64,000 bases of DNA from Holophagaceae bacterium (GCA_021286765.1 JAJTBS010000001.1:124001-188000), one strand, 5' to 3'. Positions 49,017 to 58,160 are shown, counted from the stretch's first letter. Notes: a model not told the origin generated them from the sequence alone. Numbers and translations: made by a program.

Positions 49017-50660
49017 ATGCGCTACCTGCTCTCCAACCTGCCGTTGAACCTGGGCGAGGAGGCGCTGGACCTGGCGAAACCCCTGGCCCACGCCCTGGGT
49101 GGGGCGCCGAAGGACTACCGGGCCGTGACCCTGGAGCGCCGCAGCCTGGATGCCCGCCATAAGGGTGCCATCCGCTTCCTCACGGCCCTGAGCTTCGACT
49201 CGGACCGGAACCTGACGCTGGGGCCCCTGCCGGGAGGGCTGAAGCTGGACGAGGCGCCGCAGCCGGCGCCCTACGCCGTGGTCCCGCCACCGCGTCGGCC
49301 CCGGGTCGTGGTCGTGGGCAGCGGGCCCGCCGGCACCTTCTGCGCCCTGCGCCTGCTGGACTACGGCATCGAGCCCATCGTGCTGGAGCGCGGGCCCGCC
49401 ATGGGCGAGCGCGTGAAGGCCATCTCGGGGCTGTGGAAGGACGCGGTGCTGGATCCCGAGGCCAACGCCCAGTTCGGCGAGGGCGGTGCGGGCACCTTCA
49501 GCGACGGCAAGCTCACCACGCGCATCGGCCACCCGGCCACACGCTACGTGCTGGACGCCTTCGTGCGCTTCGGCGCCAACCCCCGCATCCTCTACCTGGC
49601 CAAGCCCCATGTGGGCACGGATGTCATCCGGCGCTGCGCCGTGCTCATCCGGAAATCGCTGGAGGTCCGCGGCGCCTCGTACCGCTTCAATGCCCGGTTG
49701 GATGAATTGCGCTTCGACAGCCAGGGCAGGGTACGAGCGGCGGTGTTGGCCAATGGCGAGGAGATCCCCTGCGAGGCCCTGGTGCTGGCGCCCGGTCACA
49801 GCGCCCGGGACACCTTCGAGATGCTGCACCGCCACGGGGTGGCCATGCGGCAGAAGCCCTTCGCCATGGGCGTGCGCGTGGAGCATCCCCAGGACCTCAT
49901 CGATCGCTCCCAGTACGGCCCCAGCGCGGGGCACCCCTCCCTGCCCGCCGCGGACTACAAGCTGGTCTGCAACTTCGGATTGAACCGCGCCGCCTACAGC
50001 TTCTGCATGTGCCCCGGTGGCGAGGTCATCCAGTGCAGCAGCGAGGAAGGCGGCGTGGTCGTCAATGGCATGAGCAACGAGAAGCGCGACTCCGGCTTCG
50101 CCAACTCGGGCCTGGTGGCCAAGGTGAACACGGCGGATTTCGGCAGCGACCACCTCCTGGGCGGCATGTACTTCCAGCGGAAGTGGGAGCAGGCCGCCTT
50201 CCGGGCCGCCGGGGAGACCTACGGCGCGCCCGCCATGGCCGTGCAGGATTTCCTGAAGGGAAGGGCCACAGGCCGCCTGCCACGCACCAGCTTCAGGCCC
50301 TTTGCGGTGGCCTCGGACCTGCGGACCTGCCTACCGGATTTCGTGCGGGAGCAGCTGGCCGGAGCCCTCCCCACCTTCGACCAGAAGCTCCACGGCTTCA
50401 CCAGCCGCGAGGCCATCCTGCTGGCCATCGAAAGCCGCACCAGCAGCCCCATCCAGCTTCTGCGGGGCGAGGACGGGCAGTCTGTGTCGCACCCTGGCCT
50501 CTATCCCTGCGGCGAGGGGGCCGGCTTCGCGGGCGGCATCACCTCGGCTGCGGTGGATGGCGTTCGTGTGGCCGAGTGGATCGCCCAGTCTGCCGGGGCT
50601 CCGGTGTTCCAGCCCTTCGAGAAGCAGGTGCGGGCCGGGGATCTGGCGAACGAGTACTAG
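49017..50660 (+). CDS. FAD-dependent dehydrogenase, COG2509 type
   Basis: 547 residues. An N-terminal accessory domain (about 1-90) precedes the FAD fold: RVVVVGSGPAGTFCALRLLD near 97-117 and VLERGPAMGERVKAISGLW. Further family blocks are GEGGAGTFSDGKLTTRIGHP near 157, GHSARDTFEMLHRHGVAMRQ near 260, and the C-terminal YPCGEGAGFAGGITSAAVDG near 500. This uncharacterised group is related to HI0933-type flavoproteins and is annotated as an FAD-dependent dehydrogenase. No substrate is known. No signal peptide. The stop overlaps the convergent membrane-protein stop by 4 bases. Confidence 0.88.
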   Translation: MRYLLSNLPLNLGEEALDLAKPLAHALGGAPKDYRAVTLERRSLDARHKGAIRFLTALSFDSDRNLTLGPLPGGLKLDEAPQPAPYAVVPPPRRPRVVVVGSGPAGTFCALRLLDYGIEPIVLERGPAMGERVKAISGLWKDAVLDPEANAQFGEGGAGTFSDGKLTTRIGHPATRYVLDAFVRFGANPRILYLAKPHVGTDVIRRCAVLIRKSLEVRGASYRFNARLDELRFDSQGRVRAAVLANGEEIPCEALVLAPGHSARDTFEMLHRHGVAMRQKPFAMGVRVEHPQDLIDRSQYGPSAGHPSLPAADYKLVCNFGLNRAAYSFCMCPGGEVIQCSSEEGGVVVNGMSNEKRDSGFANSGLVAKVNTADFGSDHLLGGMYFQRKWEQAAFRAAGETYGAPAMAVQDFLKGRATGRLPRTSFRPFAVASDLRTCLPDFVREQLAGALPTFDQKLHGFTSREAILLAIESRTSSPIQLLRGEDGQSVSHPGLYPCGEGAGFAGGITSAAVDGVRVAEWIAQSAGAPVFQPFEKQVRAGDLANEY

Positions 50661-51583
50661 GGTTCCGGTTCTGGTTCCGGCACCTGGATGATGCGCCATC
50701 CCTCTCCGAACTGGGCCAGGAACTCCAGGGAGTAGCAGCGGAAGAAGACGAAGATCGGCAGGAAGACGACAGAGCTGATGTAGGGGAGCATGGCGACGCA
50801 GCAGGTGAGGCAGCAGGCGAGTAGCATGAGGATGGCCGCGCCGATGCCCAGCAGGAATTCCATCAGGTAGAACCCCACAAACTGCCAGCCATGTCCGGGC
50901 AGCACCTCCTGGCGCAGCACCTGCCAGGCGGCCGCCACGCGCAGGTCCCGGTGGTACATGATGGGAACCACGAAGTCGTGGAGCAGCGCGCCCACGAGGC
51001 TGAGGACGAGGATTCCGAGCAGCAGGAGTCCGCAGCTCACCACCACGCCAGCCAGGGCGGAGGCTCCAAACGCGCGGGCGTGGATGTCGGGCAGGGCGAT
51101 GAGGGCGCCTAGGCCGCCGCAGACGATGAACAGGGCCAGGGTCGCCAGCAGGAGCAACAGGCGGAAGCGGAAAAGGTCATCGCCCATGTGCCGCAGCCGG
51201 TTCCAGGGCTCGACGATCTCGGCCTGGTCCCGGACCACGCCATCCAGGAACATGAGCTGGCCGCGGCTGCCCAGCCACTGGAAGAGCACGGCCATGGCCA
51301 GCATGAGGATGAAGAGCACCACGGCCAAGGCGATGACCAGGGGCAGGTGCTCGGAGATCCAGCTGGTGACGGGGCTGAGGTCGGGTGTGGCCCCGGAGGA
51401 CGAGCGGTCGAAGGGGTTGCCGTTGTAGTTGAAGGAGCCTCCACCCCCGCCTAGGTGGGCCAGGAAGGCGGAGAAGCCCAGCACGAACCACTTCCGGGCG
51501 CTGAAGGGCTCGAAGAGGATGCGCTTCGCATGGGCGATGGCGGGCTGGATGGGCTCGGTGACGGAAACCATGGCTCCCATCAT
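50657..51583 (-). CDS. Polytopic membrane protein of unknown function
   Basis: 308 residues with about six predicted membrane segments: ARKWFVLGFSAFLAHLGGGG, LPLVIALAVVLFILMLAMAV, LLLLLATLALFIVCGGLGAL, SALAGVVVSCGLLLLGILVL, FLLGIGAAILMLLACCLTCC and YISSVVFLPIFVFFRCYSLE. The layout (short cytoplasmic start IQPAIAHAKRILFEPFSARK, amphipathic elements between helices) resembles DUF4013/DUF7544-type proteins, but I cannot assign a family firmly. The C-terminus ends in repeated EP. Alternative starts exist (51583 or 51571); neither has a strong ribosome-binding site. It is divergent from the PPK2 gene. Confidence 0.7.
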   Translation of the reverse strand: MMGAMVSVTEPIQPAIAHAKRILFEPFSARKWFVLGFSAFLAHLGGGGGSFNYNGNPFDRSSSGATPDLSPVTSWISEHLPLVIALAVVLFILMLAMAVLFQWLGSRGQLMFLDGVVRDQAEIVEPWNRLRHMGDDLFRFRLLLLLATLALFIVCGGLGALIALPDIHARAFGASALAGVVVSCGLLLLGILVLSLVGALLHDFVVPIMYHRDLRVAAAWQVLRQEVLPGHGWQFVGFYLMEFLLGIGAAILMLLACCLTCCVAMLPYISSVVFLPIFVFFRCYSLEFLAQFGEGWRIIQVPEPEPEP

Positions 51584-51660
51584 TCCATGGAGGGTGGACG
51601 CGGGAATCAGCTATCGTGGCTTGCGCGCCGAAAAGGCGGCACGTCCGTCCCGGAGGAACC

Positions 51661-53133
51661 ATGTTCGAATCCGCGGAACTCGGCCACAAGGTTGCCAAGG
51701 AGGTCTGGGAGAAGGAGGTTCCGATCCTCCGCGAGGCCCTCCTGGATGCCCAGTACGACCTGGCGGCGGCGAAATTCCCCGTGATCATCCTGGTGGCGGG
51801 CGTGGACGGCGCAGGCAAGAGCGAGACCGTGAACACCCTCAACGAGTGGATGGACCCGCGCCACATCCAGACCCACGGACTCGATGAACCTTCCGACGAG
51901 GAGCGGGAGCGGCCCCACATGTGGCGCTACTGGCGCATGCTTCCGCCCAAGGGGAAGATCGGCATCTTCGACGGCTCCTGGTACACCTGGCCCATCCTCG
52001 AGCGGGCCCACGGCCGTACCAAGACCTCGGACCTGGACCAGGACATGGCCCGGGTGGCGCGCTTCGAGCAGATGCTCATCCACGAGGGCGCCCTGGTGCT
52101 GAAGTTCTGGATGCACCTGGCCAAGGACACCCAGAAGAAGCGGCTGAAGGGCCTGGAGAAGGATCCCAAGACCCGCTGGCGGGTCGCCCCCCGGGACTGG
52201 AAGCACTTCGAGATGTACGACACCTTCCGCCAGGTGGCCGAGCGGGCGCTGCGCTCCACCAGCACGGCTGACTCACCCTGGATCGTGGTGGAGGCCACCG
52301 ACCCCCGCTACCAGAAGCTGACGGTGGGGAAACGCCTGCTGGAGCGTCTGCGCGCCCGGCTGGACAACCCCGCTCCCAGGCCCGCCGTGGCCCCGCCCAA
52401 GCCGGTCGTCGACCTGGATGGCGTGAACATCCTCAAGGCCCTGGATCTCACGAAGCGCATGGACAAGAAGGACTACGAGGAGGAACTGCTCACCCTGCAG
52501 GGGCGGCTGAACCTGCTCACCCGCCACCGCAACTTCAAGAAGCACTCGGTGGTGCTGGTCTTCGAGGGCGTGGACGCGGCGGGGAAGGGCGGTGGCATCC
52601 GCCGGATCACCCAGGCCCTCGACGCCCGCACCTACCGCATCCAGCCCGTGGCGGCGCCCACGGAGGATGAGCGGGCCCAGCCCTACCTCTGGCGTTTCTG
52701 GCGCCACCTGCCGCGGCGGGGCAAGGTGATGATTTTCGACCGCAGCTGGTACGGGCGCGTGCTGGTGGAGCGGGTCGAGGGCTTCTGCGCTGAGCCCGAC
52801 TGGCAGCGGGCCTACAGCGAGATCAATGACTTCGAGGATCAGATCGTTCGCAGCCGCAGCATCCTGATGAAGTTCTGGCTGTCCATCAGCCAGGAGGAGC
52901 AGCTGCGCCGCTTCGAGGAGCGCCAGGCCACCCCCTTCAAGCGCTTCAAGATCACCGAGGAGGACTGGCGCAACCGGGGAAAGTGGCCCGCCTACGAGCG
53001 GGCCATCTGCGACATGCTCGACCGCACCAGCACCGAGATCGCCCCCTGGACCCTCGTGGAGAGCGAGAACAAGTACTACGGGCGGATCAGGATCCTGCGG
53101 ACCCTGGTGCAGCGGCTGGAGGAGGAGCTGTAG
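51661..53133 (+). CDS. pap: Two-domain polyphosphate kinase 2 (polyphosphate:AMP phosphotransferase type)
   Basis: 490 residues composed of two PPK2 domains. Domain 1 has Walker A AGVDGAGKSETVNTLNEW near 40 and Walker B IGIFDGSWYTWPILERAHG near 100; domain 2 has EGVDAAGKGGGIRRITQALD near 302 and VMIFDRSWYGRVLVERVEG near 358. Fused double-domain PPK2 proteins (class II) transfer phosphate from polyphosphate to AMP, giving ADP. In characterised members one domain is the catalytic one; here the second keeps the FDRSWYGR form while the first has FDGSWYTW, so the C-terminal domain is the better catalytic candidate. A GGAGG site precedes the ATG. Cytoplasmic. Confidence 0.9.
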   Translation: MFESAELGHKVAKEVWEKEVPILREALLDAQYDLAAAKFPVIILVAGVDGAGKSETVNTLNEWMDPRHIQTHGLDEPSDEERERPHMWRYWRMLPPKGKIGIFDGSWYTWPILERAHGRTKTSDLDQDMARVARFEQMLIHEGALVLKFWMHLAKDTQKKRLKGLEKDPKTRWRVAPRDWKHFEMYDTFRQVAERALRSTSTADSPWIVVEATDPRYQKLTVGKRLLERLRARLDNPAPRPAVAPPKPVVDLDGVNILKALDLTKRMDKKDYEEELLTLQGRLNLLTRHRNFKKHSVVLVFEGVDAAGKGGGIRRITQALDARTYRIQPVAAPTEDERAQPYLWRFWRHLPRRGKVMIFDRSWYGRVLVERVEGFCAEPDWQRAYSEINDFEDQIVRSRSILMKFWLSISQEEQLRRFEERQATPFKRFKITEEDWRNRGKWPAYERAICDMLDRTSTEIAPWTLVESENKYYGRIRILRTLVQRLEEEL

Positions 53134-53191
53134 GGGGTATCCTGGCGCGGAAACATCGCCCGCCGCATCCTCTCCCCCTGAAGGTTTCCGC

Positions 53192-53797
53192 ATGCCGCTC
53201 CAAACCCCGCCTCCACCGGCCCAGATCACCCTGGCCCAGGTCGAGATGCCGCTGCTCCCCGGCTCGGACCCGGTGATCCTCGCGGCCTTCCACTGGACGC
53301 TGCTGCATTCGCCGAGCCTCCGTGGGGTGGTCAGCCAATTGCCCGCAGCCGACCGCAAGGCCCGCTACCGGCTGGTGCCCGACCTGGATTCCAACTACGG
53401 TTACCTCCGCATCCAGGCCACGGGGGACCTCTATCACATCGACATCGGCGTATCGTTCCTCGGCTGGTCCCGTTGTGGGGATGCCCTGGAGCCCTGGGTG
53501 GCCACGGCCCTCTTCCTGGCCCTGCAAACGGCCCGGCATGGGAAGGTGCGGGAGACCGGCAACCCTCAGGCCCTCCGTTTCATCAGGGAGACCCAAGCCG
53601 AGGCCTTCGCCTTCCAGGCCAAAGTCCGGGAGGAACTGGCCGCCGCCGACCCCGTGCGGATGAAGGACCTTCCCGATGGCGAGCTGCTCTACAAGCACGC
53701 CTTCAAGCCCGGGGTCTATCCGCCCGCTGCCTCCAAGGACATCCCCCGGTTCTCCCAAACGCCCACGCGCCGCCCGCTTCTCCACGGCGCGCCTTGA
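53192..53797 (+). CDS. Conserved-looking protein of unknown function
   Basis: 201 residues, no signal peptide or membrane segment. The middle portion looks like a folded alpha/beta domain: PVILAAFHWTLLHSPSLRGV near 27, YRLVPDLDSNYGYLRIQATG near 58 and LEPWVATALFLALQTARHGK near 98. The C-terminus is Pro-rich (PPAASKDIPRFSQTPTRRPL). I recognise no family or catalytic motif. It follows the PPK2 gene by 58 bases on the same strand with its own AAGG-type site. The convergent ppsR-like gene ends 33 bases further on. Confidence 0.6.
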   Translation: MPLQTPPPPAQITLAQVEMPLLPGSDPVILAAFHWTLLHSPSLRGVVSQLPAADRKARYRLVPDLDSNYGYLRIQATGDLYHIDIGVSFLGWSRCGDALEPWVATALFLALQTARHGKVRETGNPQALRFIRETQAEAFAFQAKVREELAAADPVRMKDLPDGELLYKHAFKPGVYPPAASKDIPRFSQTPTRRPLLHGAP

Positions 53798-53830
53798 GGT
53801 GGCCGAAGGCCCTCAGGCCGACGGCGTTGT

Positions 53831-54658
53831 TCAGACCGCCCGCTCCTTGCCGAACACGCGGTCCAGCACGAGGCCCGCGGTCTCCTCGATGCTGCGGCCA
53901 GTGACGTCCAGCACGGGCCAGCGGCGGTGCTGCTTGAAGACCTCGTCGGCGTAGGCGAGCTCGTCCAGGATACGGCCCATGTCGCTGTAGCTGTCCGCGC
54001 TGCCCGTGGCGCCCAGGCGCTTCAGGCGGTAGGCGCGGATCTCCTGGAGGCGGTCGGCCTGGATGGTGAGTCCCACGATGCGGCCCTGGGGGATGCCCGC
54101 CAGCTCCGGGGGCAGGGGCACGCCCGGCACCAGGGGCACGTTCATCACCTTGAAGCCCTCCATGGCGAGGTACATGGACAGGGGCGTCTTGCTGGTGCGG
54201 CTGATGCCCACCAGCACGATGTCGGCATCCCCGAGCCCACCCATGTCGATGCCGTCGTCGAACTTCAGGGCGAACTCGATGGCCTCGATTCGGCGGAAGT
54301 ATTTGTCGCCCACGGCATGGAAGCTGCCGGGCCGTTCCTCGGGCCGTTCCCGCAGGTAGAGCGCCAGGGTGTCGAGCAGATTGCCGAAGAGGTCCACCTG
54401 GGTGAGGCGCAGCTCCGCGCAGCGCTTGTCGAGGTAGTCCCGCATCTCCCGTGACACGGTGGTGTGGATGATGACGGCGCGCTTGTCCGCGGCCAGCTGC
54501 AGCACCCGGTCCAGGTCCTCCTGGGATCGGACGTTCTGGAAGCGGCGCACCAGGGCCGAGCTCTCGCCCTTGGCGAACTGGGTGAGGGCCGCCTGCACCA
54601 TGCGATGGGCGGTCTCGCCGGATCCCCCGGAGACGATGTAGATCGGCTGTCTGTCCAT
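53831..54658 (-). CDS. ppsR: PpsR-type pyruvate,water/phosphate dikinase regulatory protein (DUF299)
   Basis: 275 residues. The opening IYIVSGGSGETAHRMVQAAL and the P-loop-like ILVGISRTSKTPLSMYLA (written VLVGISRTSKTP near 152) are the signatures of the bifunctional ADP-dependent kinase and Pi-dependent pyrophosphorylase family that inactivates and reactivates PEP synthetase or PPDK by threonine phosphorylation. SYSDMGRILDELAYAD and the C-terminal DVTGRSIEETA complete the pattern. The target enzyme is not encoded here. Cytoplasmic. It is divergent from the histidine kinase gene, with 23 bases between starts. Confidence 0.92.
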   Translation of the reverse strand: MDRQPIYIVSGGSGETAHRMVQAALTQFAKGESSALVRRFQNVRSQEDLDRVLQLAADKRAVIIHTTVSREMRDYLDKRCAELRLTQVDLFGNLLDTLALYLRERPEERPGSFHAVGDKYFRRIEAIEFALKFDDGIDMGGLGDADIVLVGISRTSKTPLSMYLAMEGFKVMNVPLVPGVPLPPELAGIPQGRIVGLTIQADRLQEIRAYRLKRLGATGSADSYSDMGRILDELAYADEVFKQHRRWPVLDVTGRSIEETAGLVLDRVFGKERAV

Positions 54659-54681
54659 GGGATCCAGATTAACCTGGGAGC

Positions 54682-55818
54682 ATGCAACCTCACCTGATTG
54701 CCTGGCTCGTCCTGGCCCTGCCTTTCGCCGCGGTGGTGGGGGGGATGCTGGTGGTTCTGGTCCGCTGGGCCCGCCTGCGCCGCCGGACGCCCGCGGACCC
54801 GGAATCGCTCCTGCTGTCGGCGGTGTCCGGGAGCCTGAAGGAGCGCGGGGAGCTGGCGGCCAGCCTGGGGGAGTTGCGGACGGTCCATGAGCGGCTGCTG
54901 GACGCTCTGCCCATGGGCCTGCTCTGGGTGGACCAGCGGCATCGCCTGGCGGCTCTGAACCGCCAGGGTCGTGAACTCCTGGGCGTCACGCCGGGGGTGG
55001 TCGGCCTCGAGGCGGCCTTCGTGCTGGAGCCCTTCGGCTGGCTGCGGGAGGCCCTGGAGGGGGAGCCCGGCCCGGCCCGCCGCCTGGAGGCTGGGGGACG
55101 CCGCTGGCGGGTCCAGCGCATCGAGGCGCCGGACCGGATCGGCGCCCTGGTGCAGTTCGAGGATGTCACCGGGGTCGAGCTGGAGGAGCGCCGGCGGCAG
55201 CTGCGGGAACGGTTCGCCGAGCTCGGCGAGATGACCGCGGGCGTGGCGCACCAGTTGAAGAACGGCCTGGCCGTGCTCAAGGGGCAGGGCCAGCTGCTGA
55301 GGCGCGCCGGGCATGGGGAGTCCGCCCAGGCCGTGCTGGAGGAGACCGACGAGCTCGAGCGCCTGGTCCAGCGGTTCCTCCAGTGGGCCAAACCGCTGGA
55401 GCCCATCGTCGAGGACCTGCGGCTGGAGGATGTGGCGGCCCAGGCCCTGACCGAGTTGAAGCGCCGCCCCGTGAGCCAGGGGCGCACCCTGCTCTGGGAA
55501 GGCCGGGGGGCCGTCCTCGGGGATCCGGTGCTCCTGCATCAGGCTTTGGTGAACCTCCTGGAGAATGCCTGCCAGGCCACGCCCCTCGGGGGCCGCATCC
55601 TGGTGCGCATCGCCGAGGGGCGCCTGGAGGTGCTGGACGAGGGGCCCGGCCTGTCGGAGGATACGGCCATCCGCATGCTGCGTCCCTTCGAGAGCGGCCG
55701 GTCTGATGGCACGGGGCTGGGACTGCCCCTGGCGCTGAAATGGCTCAACGCCCAGGGGGCGGATCTTCGGCTTTCGCCCCGGCCCGAAGGCGGCACCTGC
55801 GCGGAAATCCGCTGGTAA
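54682..55818 (+). CDS. Membrane-anchored sensor histidine kinase
   Basis: 378 residues. One N-terminal helix (LIAWLVLALPFAAVVGGMLV) anchors it. A PAS-like segment lies about 75-165 (LLDALPMGLLWVDQRHRLAA, VGALVQFEDVTG-like). The H-box is AELGEMTAGVAHQLKNGLAV with His near 190; the N-box is HQALVNLLENACQATPLGGR near 290; G boxes are LDEGPGLSED and GTGLGLPLALKWL. All catalytic boxes are intact, so it should autophosphorylate. No response regulator follows; nadE starts 25 bases downstream. The tight placement with ppsR (divergent) and nadE (downstream) gives no clear signal input. Confidence 0.88.
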   Translation: MQPHLIAWLVLALPFAAVVGGMLVVLVRWARLRRRTPADPESLLLSAVSGSLKERGELAASLGELRTVHERLLDALPMGLLWVDQRHRLAALNRQGRELLGVTPGVVGLEAAFVLEPFGWLREALEGEPGPARRLEAGGRRWRVQRIEAPDRIGALVQFEDVTGVELEERRRQLRERFAELGEMTAGVAHQLKNGLAVLKGQGQLLRRAGHGESAQAVLEETDELERLVQRFLQWAKPLEPIVEDLRLEDVAAQALTELKRRPVSQGRTLLWEGRGAVLGDPVLLHQALVNLLENACQATPLGGRILVRIAEGRLEVLDEGPGLSEDTAIRMLRPFESGRSDGTGLGLPLALKWLNAQGADLRLSPRPEGGTCAEIRW

Positions 55819-55843
55819 GTTGGTGGACGATAGGAATTCCCAC

Positions 55844-57553
55844 ATGCGAATCGCGCTGCTTCAGCTCAATGCCCGCCTTGGGGATCCCGAGGGCAATGGC
55901 CGCAAACTGGAAGAGGCCTATGGCGAGGCCATCGCTTCCGGCGCCCAGCTGGTGCTGGCCCCGGAGCTCGCGATCCCCGGCTACCTGCTGGAGGACCGGC
56001 TCTGGGAGCCCGGCCTGCGGCGGCGAGTGGAGGTCGAGTCCCTCCGGCTGGCCGCGCTGTCGGGTGCCGTGCCCCTGGTCTTCGGGACGGCCCGGCCGGC
56101 TCCTTCCGGTCGGCTGTGGAACGAGCTCTGGTGGTGTGCAGAGGGTGGTCTCCGCCACTGTGCCCGCAAGCGGGTGCTGCCCAGCTACGACGTGTTCGAC
56201 GAGCACCGCTACTTCGAGCCGGACGCCTCGGCCCAGCCGCTGGTGTCCTTCCAGGGGCACCGCATCGGGCTGTCCATCTGCGAGGACCTCTGGGCCGATC
56301 CCCAGCTGGGCAATGTGCCCGTGGGCTACGGCCTGGATCCCATCGCCGATCTGGCAGCCGCCGGGGCCACGCTGATCCTCAACGCCAGCGCCAGTCCCAG
56401 CGCCCTGGGCAGCTGGCTGCCACCGGGCCGCACCGCGCCCTGGGCGATCCCCTCGAAGGAGGCCCAGCGCCGCCGACTGCTGCCGGGCCTGGCAGAGAAG
56501 CACGGCCTTCCCATCGCCTACGCCAGCCGCGTGGGCGCCGAGAGCTGGCTGCTCTTCGACGGAGGCTCCGGCCTGGCCCTGCCCGATGGCCGCTGGCAGG
56601 GCGGAGAGTCGTTCCACGAGGGGCTGCTCATGGTGGATCCGGCCGCCCCTGGCCAGCCCTGGCGGGCGGTGGATGAAGGCCCCTGGCTGCGCCGCGCCCT
56701 GGTGACCGGCATCCGGGACAACCTGGCGAAGCAGGGCCTCCAGGCGGTGGTGCTCGGCCTTTCTGGCGGCATCGACAGCGCGGTGGCCGCGGCCCTGGCC
56801 GTGGAGGCCCTCGGGCCGGAGCGCGTCCTTGGCGCCGCCCTGCCGACCCGCTTCAGCAGCGGTCTCAGCTCCGACCTTGCCGAGCAGCAAGCGCGGCACC
56901 TGGGCATGGGCTTCCTGCGCCTGGATGCGGACGCGCCCTTTGCGGGCTTCGGCGCCGCGCTGGAACAGGCCCTGCCCGGCCGCGCCTTCGGCCTGACGGA
57001 CGAGAACCTCCAGAGCCGCTGCCGGGGCAGCCTGCTCATGGCCCTGACCTCCGAGCCGGAGGTCCACCGGCGGCTGGGCACGGATCGCGTGGCCGTGCTG
57101 AACACGGGCAACAAGAGCGAGGCCGCCACGGGCTACTTCACCCTCTACGGGGATGGCATCGGCGCCTTTGCCCCCCTGGGCGACTGCCTCAAGGCGCGGG
57201 TCTACGCCATGGCCCGGGACCTCGGCGAGGCCGTTCCGGGCGGCGTCATTGAGCGGCCCCCCACCGCCGAACTGAGGCCGGACCAGACTGACGAAGCCAG
57301 CCTGCTGCCCTACGCCCAGCTGGACGCCATCCTGGGCGCGGCGCTTGAAGCGCAGCGCCCCGAGGAGGGCCTCGCCGATGACCTTGCCCTGCTTCTGGAC
57401 GGCGCGGCCCTCGCCCAGGCCAGGACTGCGCTGCCGCGCATCCTCGGCCTCCTCCGCCGCACCGAGTTCAAACGGCGCCAGCTGCCCTTCGCCTTCAAGG
57501 TCAGCCCCAAAGCCTTCGGCGCGGGACGCAGGATCCCCTTGACGGCGCTCTAA
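55844..57553 (+). CDS. nadE: Glutamine-hydrolysing NAD+ synthase
   Basis: 569 residues. The N-terminal glutaminase (nitrilase fold, about 1-260) has the Glu-Lys-Cys triad: Glu in LAPELAIPGY, Lys in RKRVLPSYDVFDE and Cys in LSICEDLW. The C-terminal synthetase (about 285-569) starts at LGLSGGIDSAVAAALAVEAL, the PP-loop for ATP, with LNTGNKSEAATGYFTLYGDG and FKRRQLPFAFKVSPKAFG later. It converts nicotinic acid adenine dinucleotide to NAD+ using glutamine as nitrogen donor, the last step of NAD biosynthesis. The ATG is preceded by TAGGA. It follows the histidine kinase on the same strand by 25 bases. Confidence 0.96.
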   Translation: MRIALLQLNARLGDPEGNGRKLEEAYGEAIASGAQLVLAPELAIPGYLLEDRLWEPGLRRRVEVESLRLAALSGAVPLVFGTARPAPSGRLWNELWWCAEGGLRHCARKRVLPSYDVFDEHRYFEPDASAQPLVSFQGHRIGLSICEDLWADPQLGNVPVGYGLDPIADLAAAGATLILNASASPSALGSWLPPGRTAPWAIPSKEAQRRRLLPGLAEKHGLPIAYASRVGAESWLLFDGGSGLALPDGRWQGGESFHEGLLMVDPAAPGQPWRAVDEGPWLRRALVTGIRDNLAKQGLQAVVLGLSGGIDSAVAAALAVEALGPERVLGAALPTRFSSGLSSDLAEQQARHLGMGFLRLDADAPFAGFGAALEQALPGRAFGLTDENLQSRCRGSLLMALTSEPEVHRRLGTDRVAVLNTGNKSEAATGYFTLYGDGIGAFAPLGDCLKARVYAMARDLGEAVPGGVIERPPTAELRPDQTDEASLLPYAQLDAILGAALEAQRPEEGLADDLALLLDGAALAQARTALPRILGLLRRTEFKRRQLPFAFKVSPKAFGAGRRIPLTAL

Positions 57554-57664
57554 TGCCTCCGGGAGTTCCATCCAGCGCCCCACCTTCGGAGCCTGCGCCG
57601 GACTCCGACCGAGCCGGGTTGTGGCTTTGAAAACCCGCGTCGCCACGATATCCTGGCCCTTCTG

Positions 57665-57751
<87 letters not shown>

Positions 57752-57758
57752 GAATCAT

Positions 57759-57775
57759 GGGCCCCGCAGGGGCCC
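57759..57775 (+). terminator. Hairpin directly after tRNA-Leu(CAA)
   Basis: Perfect 7-bp stem GGGCCCC / GGGGCCC with a GCA loop, starting 8 bases after the CCA and followed by TTCC. It is a plausible terminator or processing signal. An enlarged copy (8-bp stem GGGGCCCC, loop GCG) exists at 57926-57944. Confidence 0.5.
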
Positions 57776-57801
57776 TTCCGATGGGTGGGCGGGCTCGAAG
57801 T

Positions 57802-57886
57802 CGCGGTTGGCGGCCAGGTAGGTGCCCCCTCGGGACGCCACTAGATGTGGCGTTCCAAGGGGTGAGCGCCGAGCCCGCCAACCGCG
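57802..57886 (+). other. Nested palindrome between the two tRNA-Leu 3'-end copies
   Basis: Outer arms CGCGGTTGGCGG (57802-57813) and CCGCCAACCGCG (57875-57886) are perfect 12-bp complements. Inside lies a second perfect stem ACGCCAC (57835-57841) / GTGGCGT (57847-57853) with a TAGAT loop, extended imperfectly by CCCCCT/AAGGGGT. Such a stable nested structure is unusual here and is not explained by any gene. It belongs to the 607-base gene-poor stretch 57554-58160, which otherwise holds tRNA-Leu(CAA), its duplicated end and the hemerythrin promoter. Confidence 0.6.
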
Positions 57887-57898
57887 CGGCGGGGACCG

Positions 57899-57944
57899 GA
57901 GTCCGACCACCGCTACCAGAATCATGGGGCCCCGCGGGGGCCCC
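57899..57944 (+). repeat. Duplicated 3' end of tRNA-Leu(CAA) plus hairpin
   Basis: GAGTCCGACCACCGCTACCA and the following AGAATCATGGGGCCCC repeat the tRNA-Leu 3' end and its flank at 57732-57775, 167 bases away, in direct orientation. There is one mismatch in the tRNA part (CGCT for CGGT) and a slightly longer hairpin. It includes the T-arm 3' side, acceptor 3' strand and CCA, but no 5' half, so it cannot be a functional tRNA. Confidence 0.85.
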
Positions 57945-58045
57945 ATTCATGTCCGTGCCACGGCAGGTGATGCAGGCGGGGCGGTGCAGCCAAGGTCAAG
58001 CACATTAATCGCAATGACTAATTGATGTCATGAAACGGATATCAC

Positions 58046-58074
58046 TTGATCGGCTGATCTTGAAAATTTACAGT
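58046..58074 (+). promoter_or_regulatory. Candidate promoter of the bacteriohemerythrin gene
   Basis: TTGATC (58046-58051) and TACAGT (58069-58074) are 17 bases apart in a locally AT-rich patch. A start near 58081 would give an 80-base leader ending in the AAGGAG site before the ATG at 58161. No other element was seen in the leader. Confidence 0.45.
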
Positions 58075-58160
58075 CGACTGGCGGGCTTCATCCGCTGAAC
58101 CAATGGATCCGACGATGTCCCCGGCTCCGGGAGACTTCGGGGAAGGAGAGTACCGACCTC

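Noticed and set aside
57802-57886. Possible second tRNA gene after tRNA-Leu(CAA)
   Set aside because: No D-arm, anticodon loop or class II variable arm can be drawn; only the 3' end at 57899-57944 resembles a tRNA.
58060-58100. Sigma54 promoter before bacteriohemerythrin
   Set aside because: TGGCGGG is present but the GC doublet is two bases out of register with the -12 element; the sigma70-type pair fits better.
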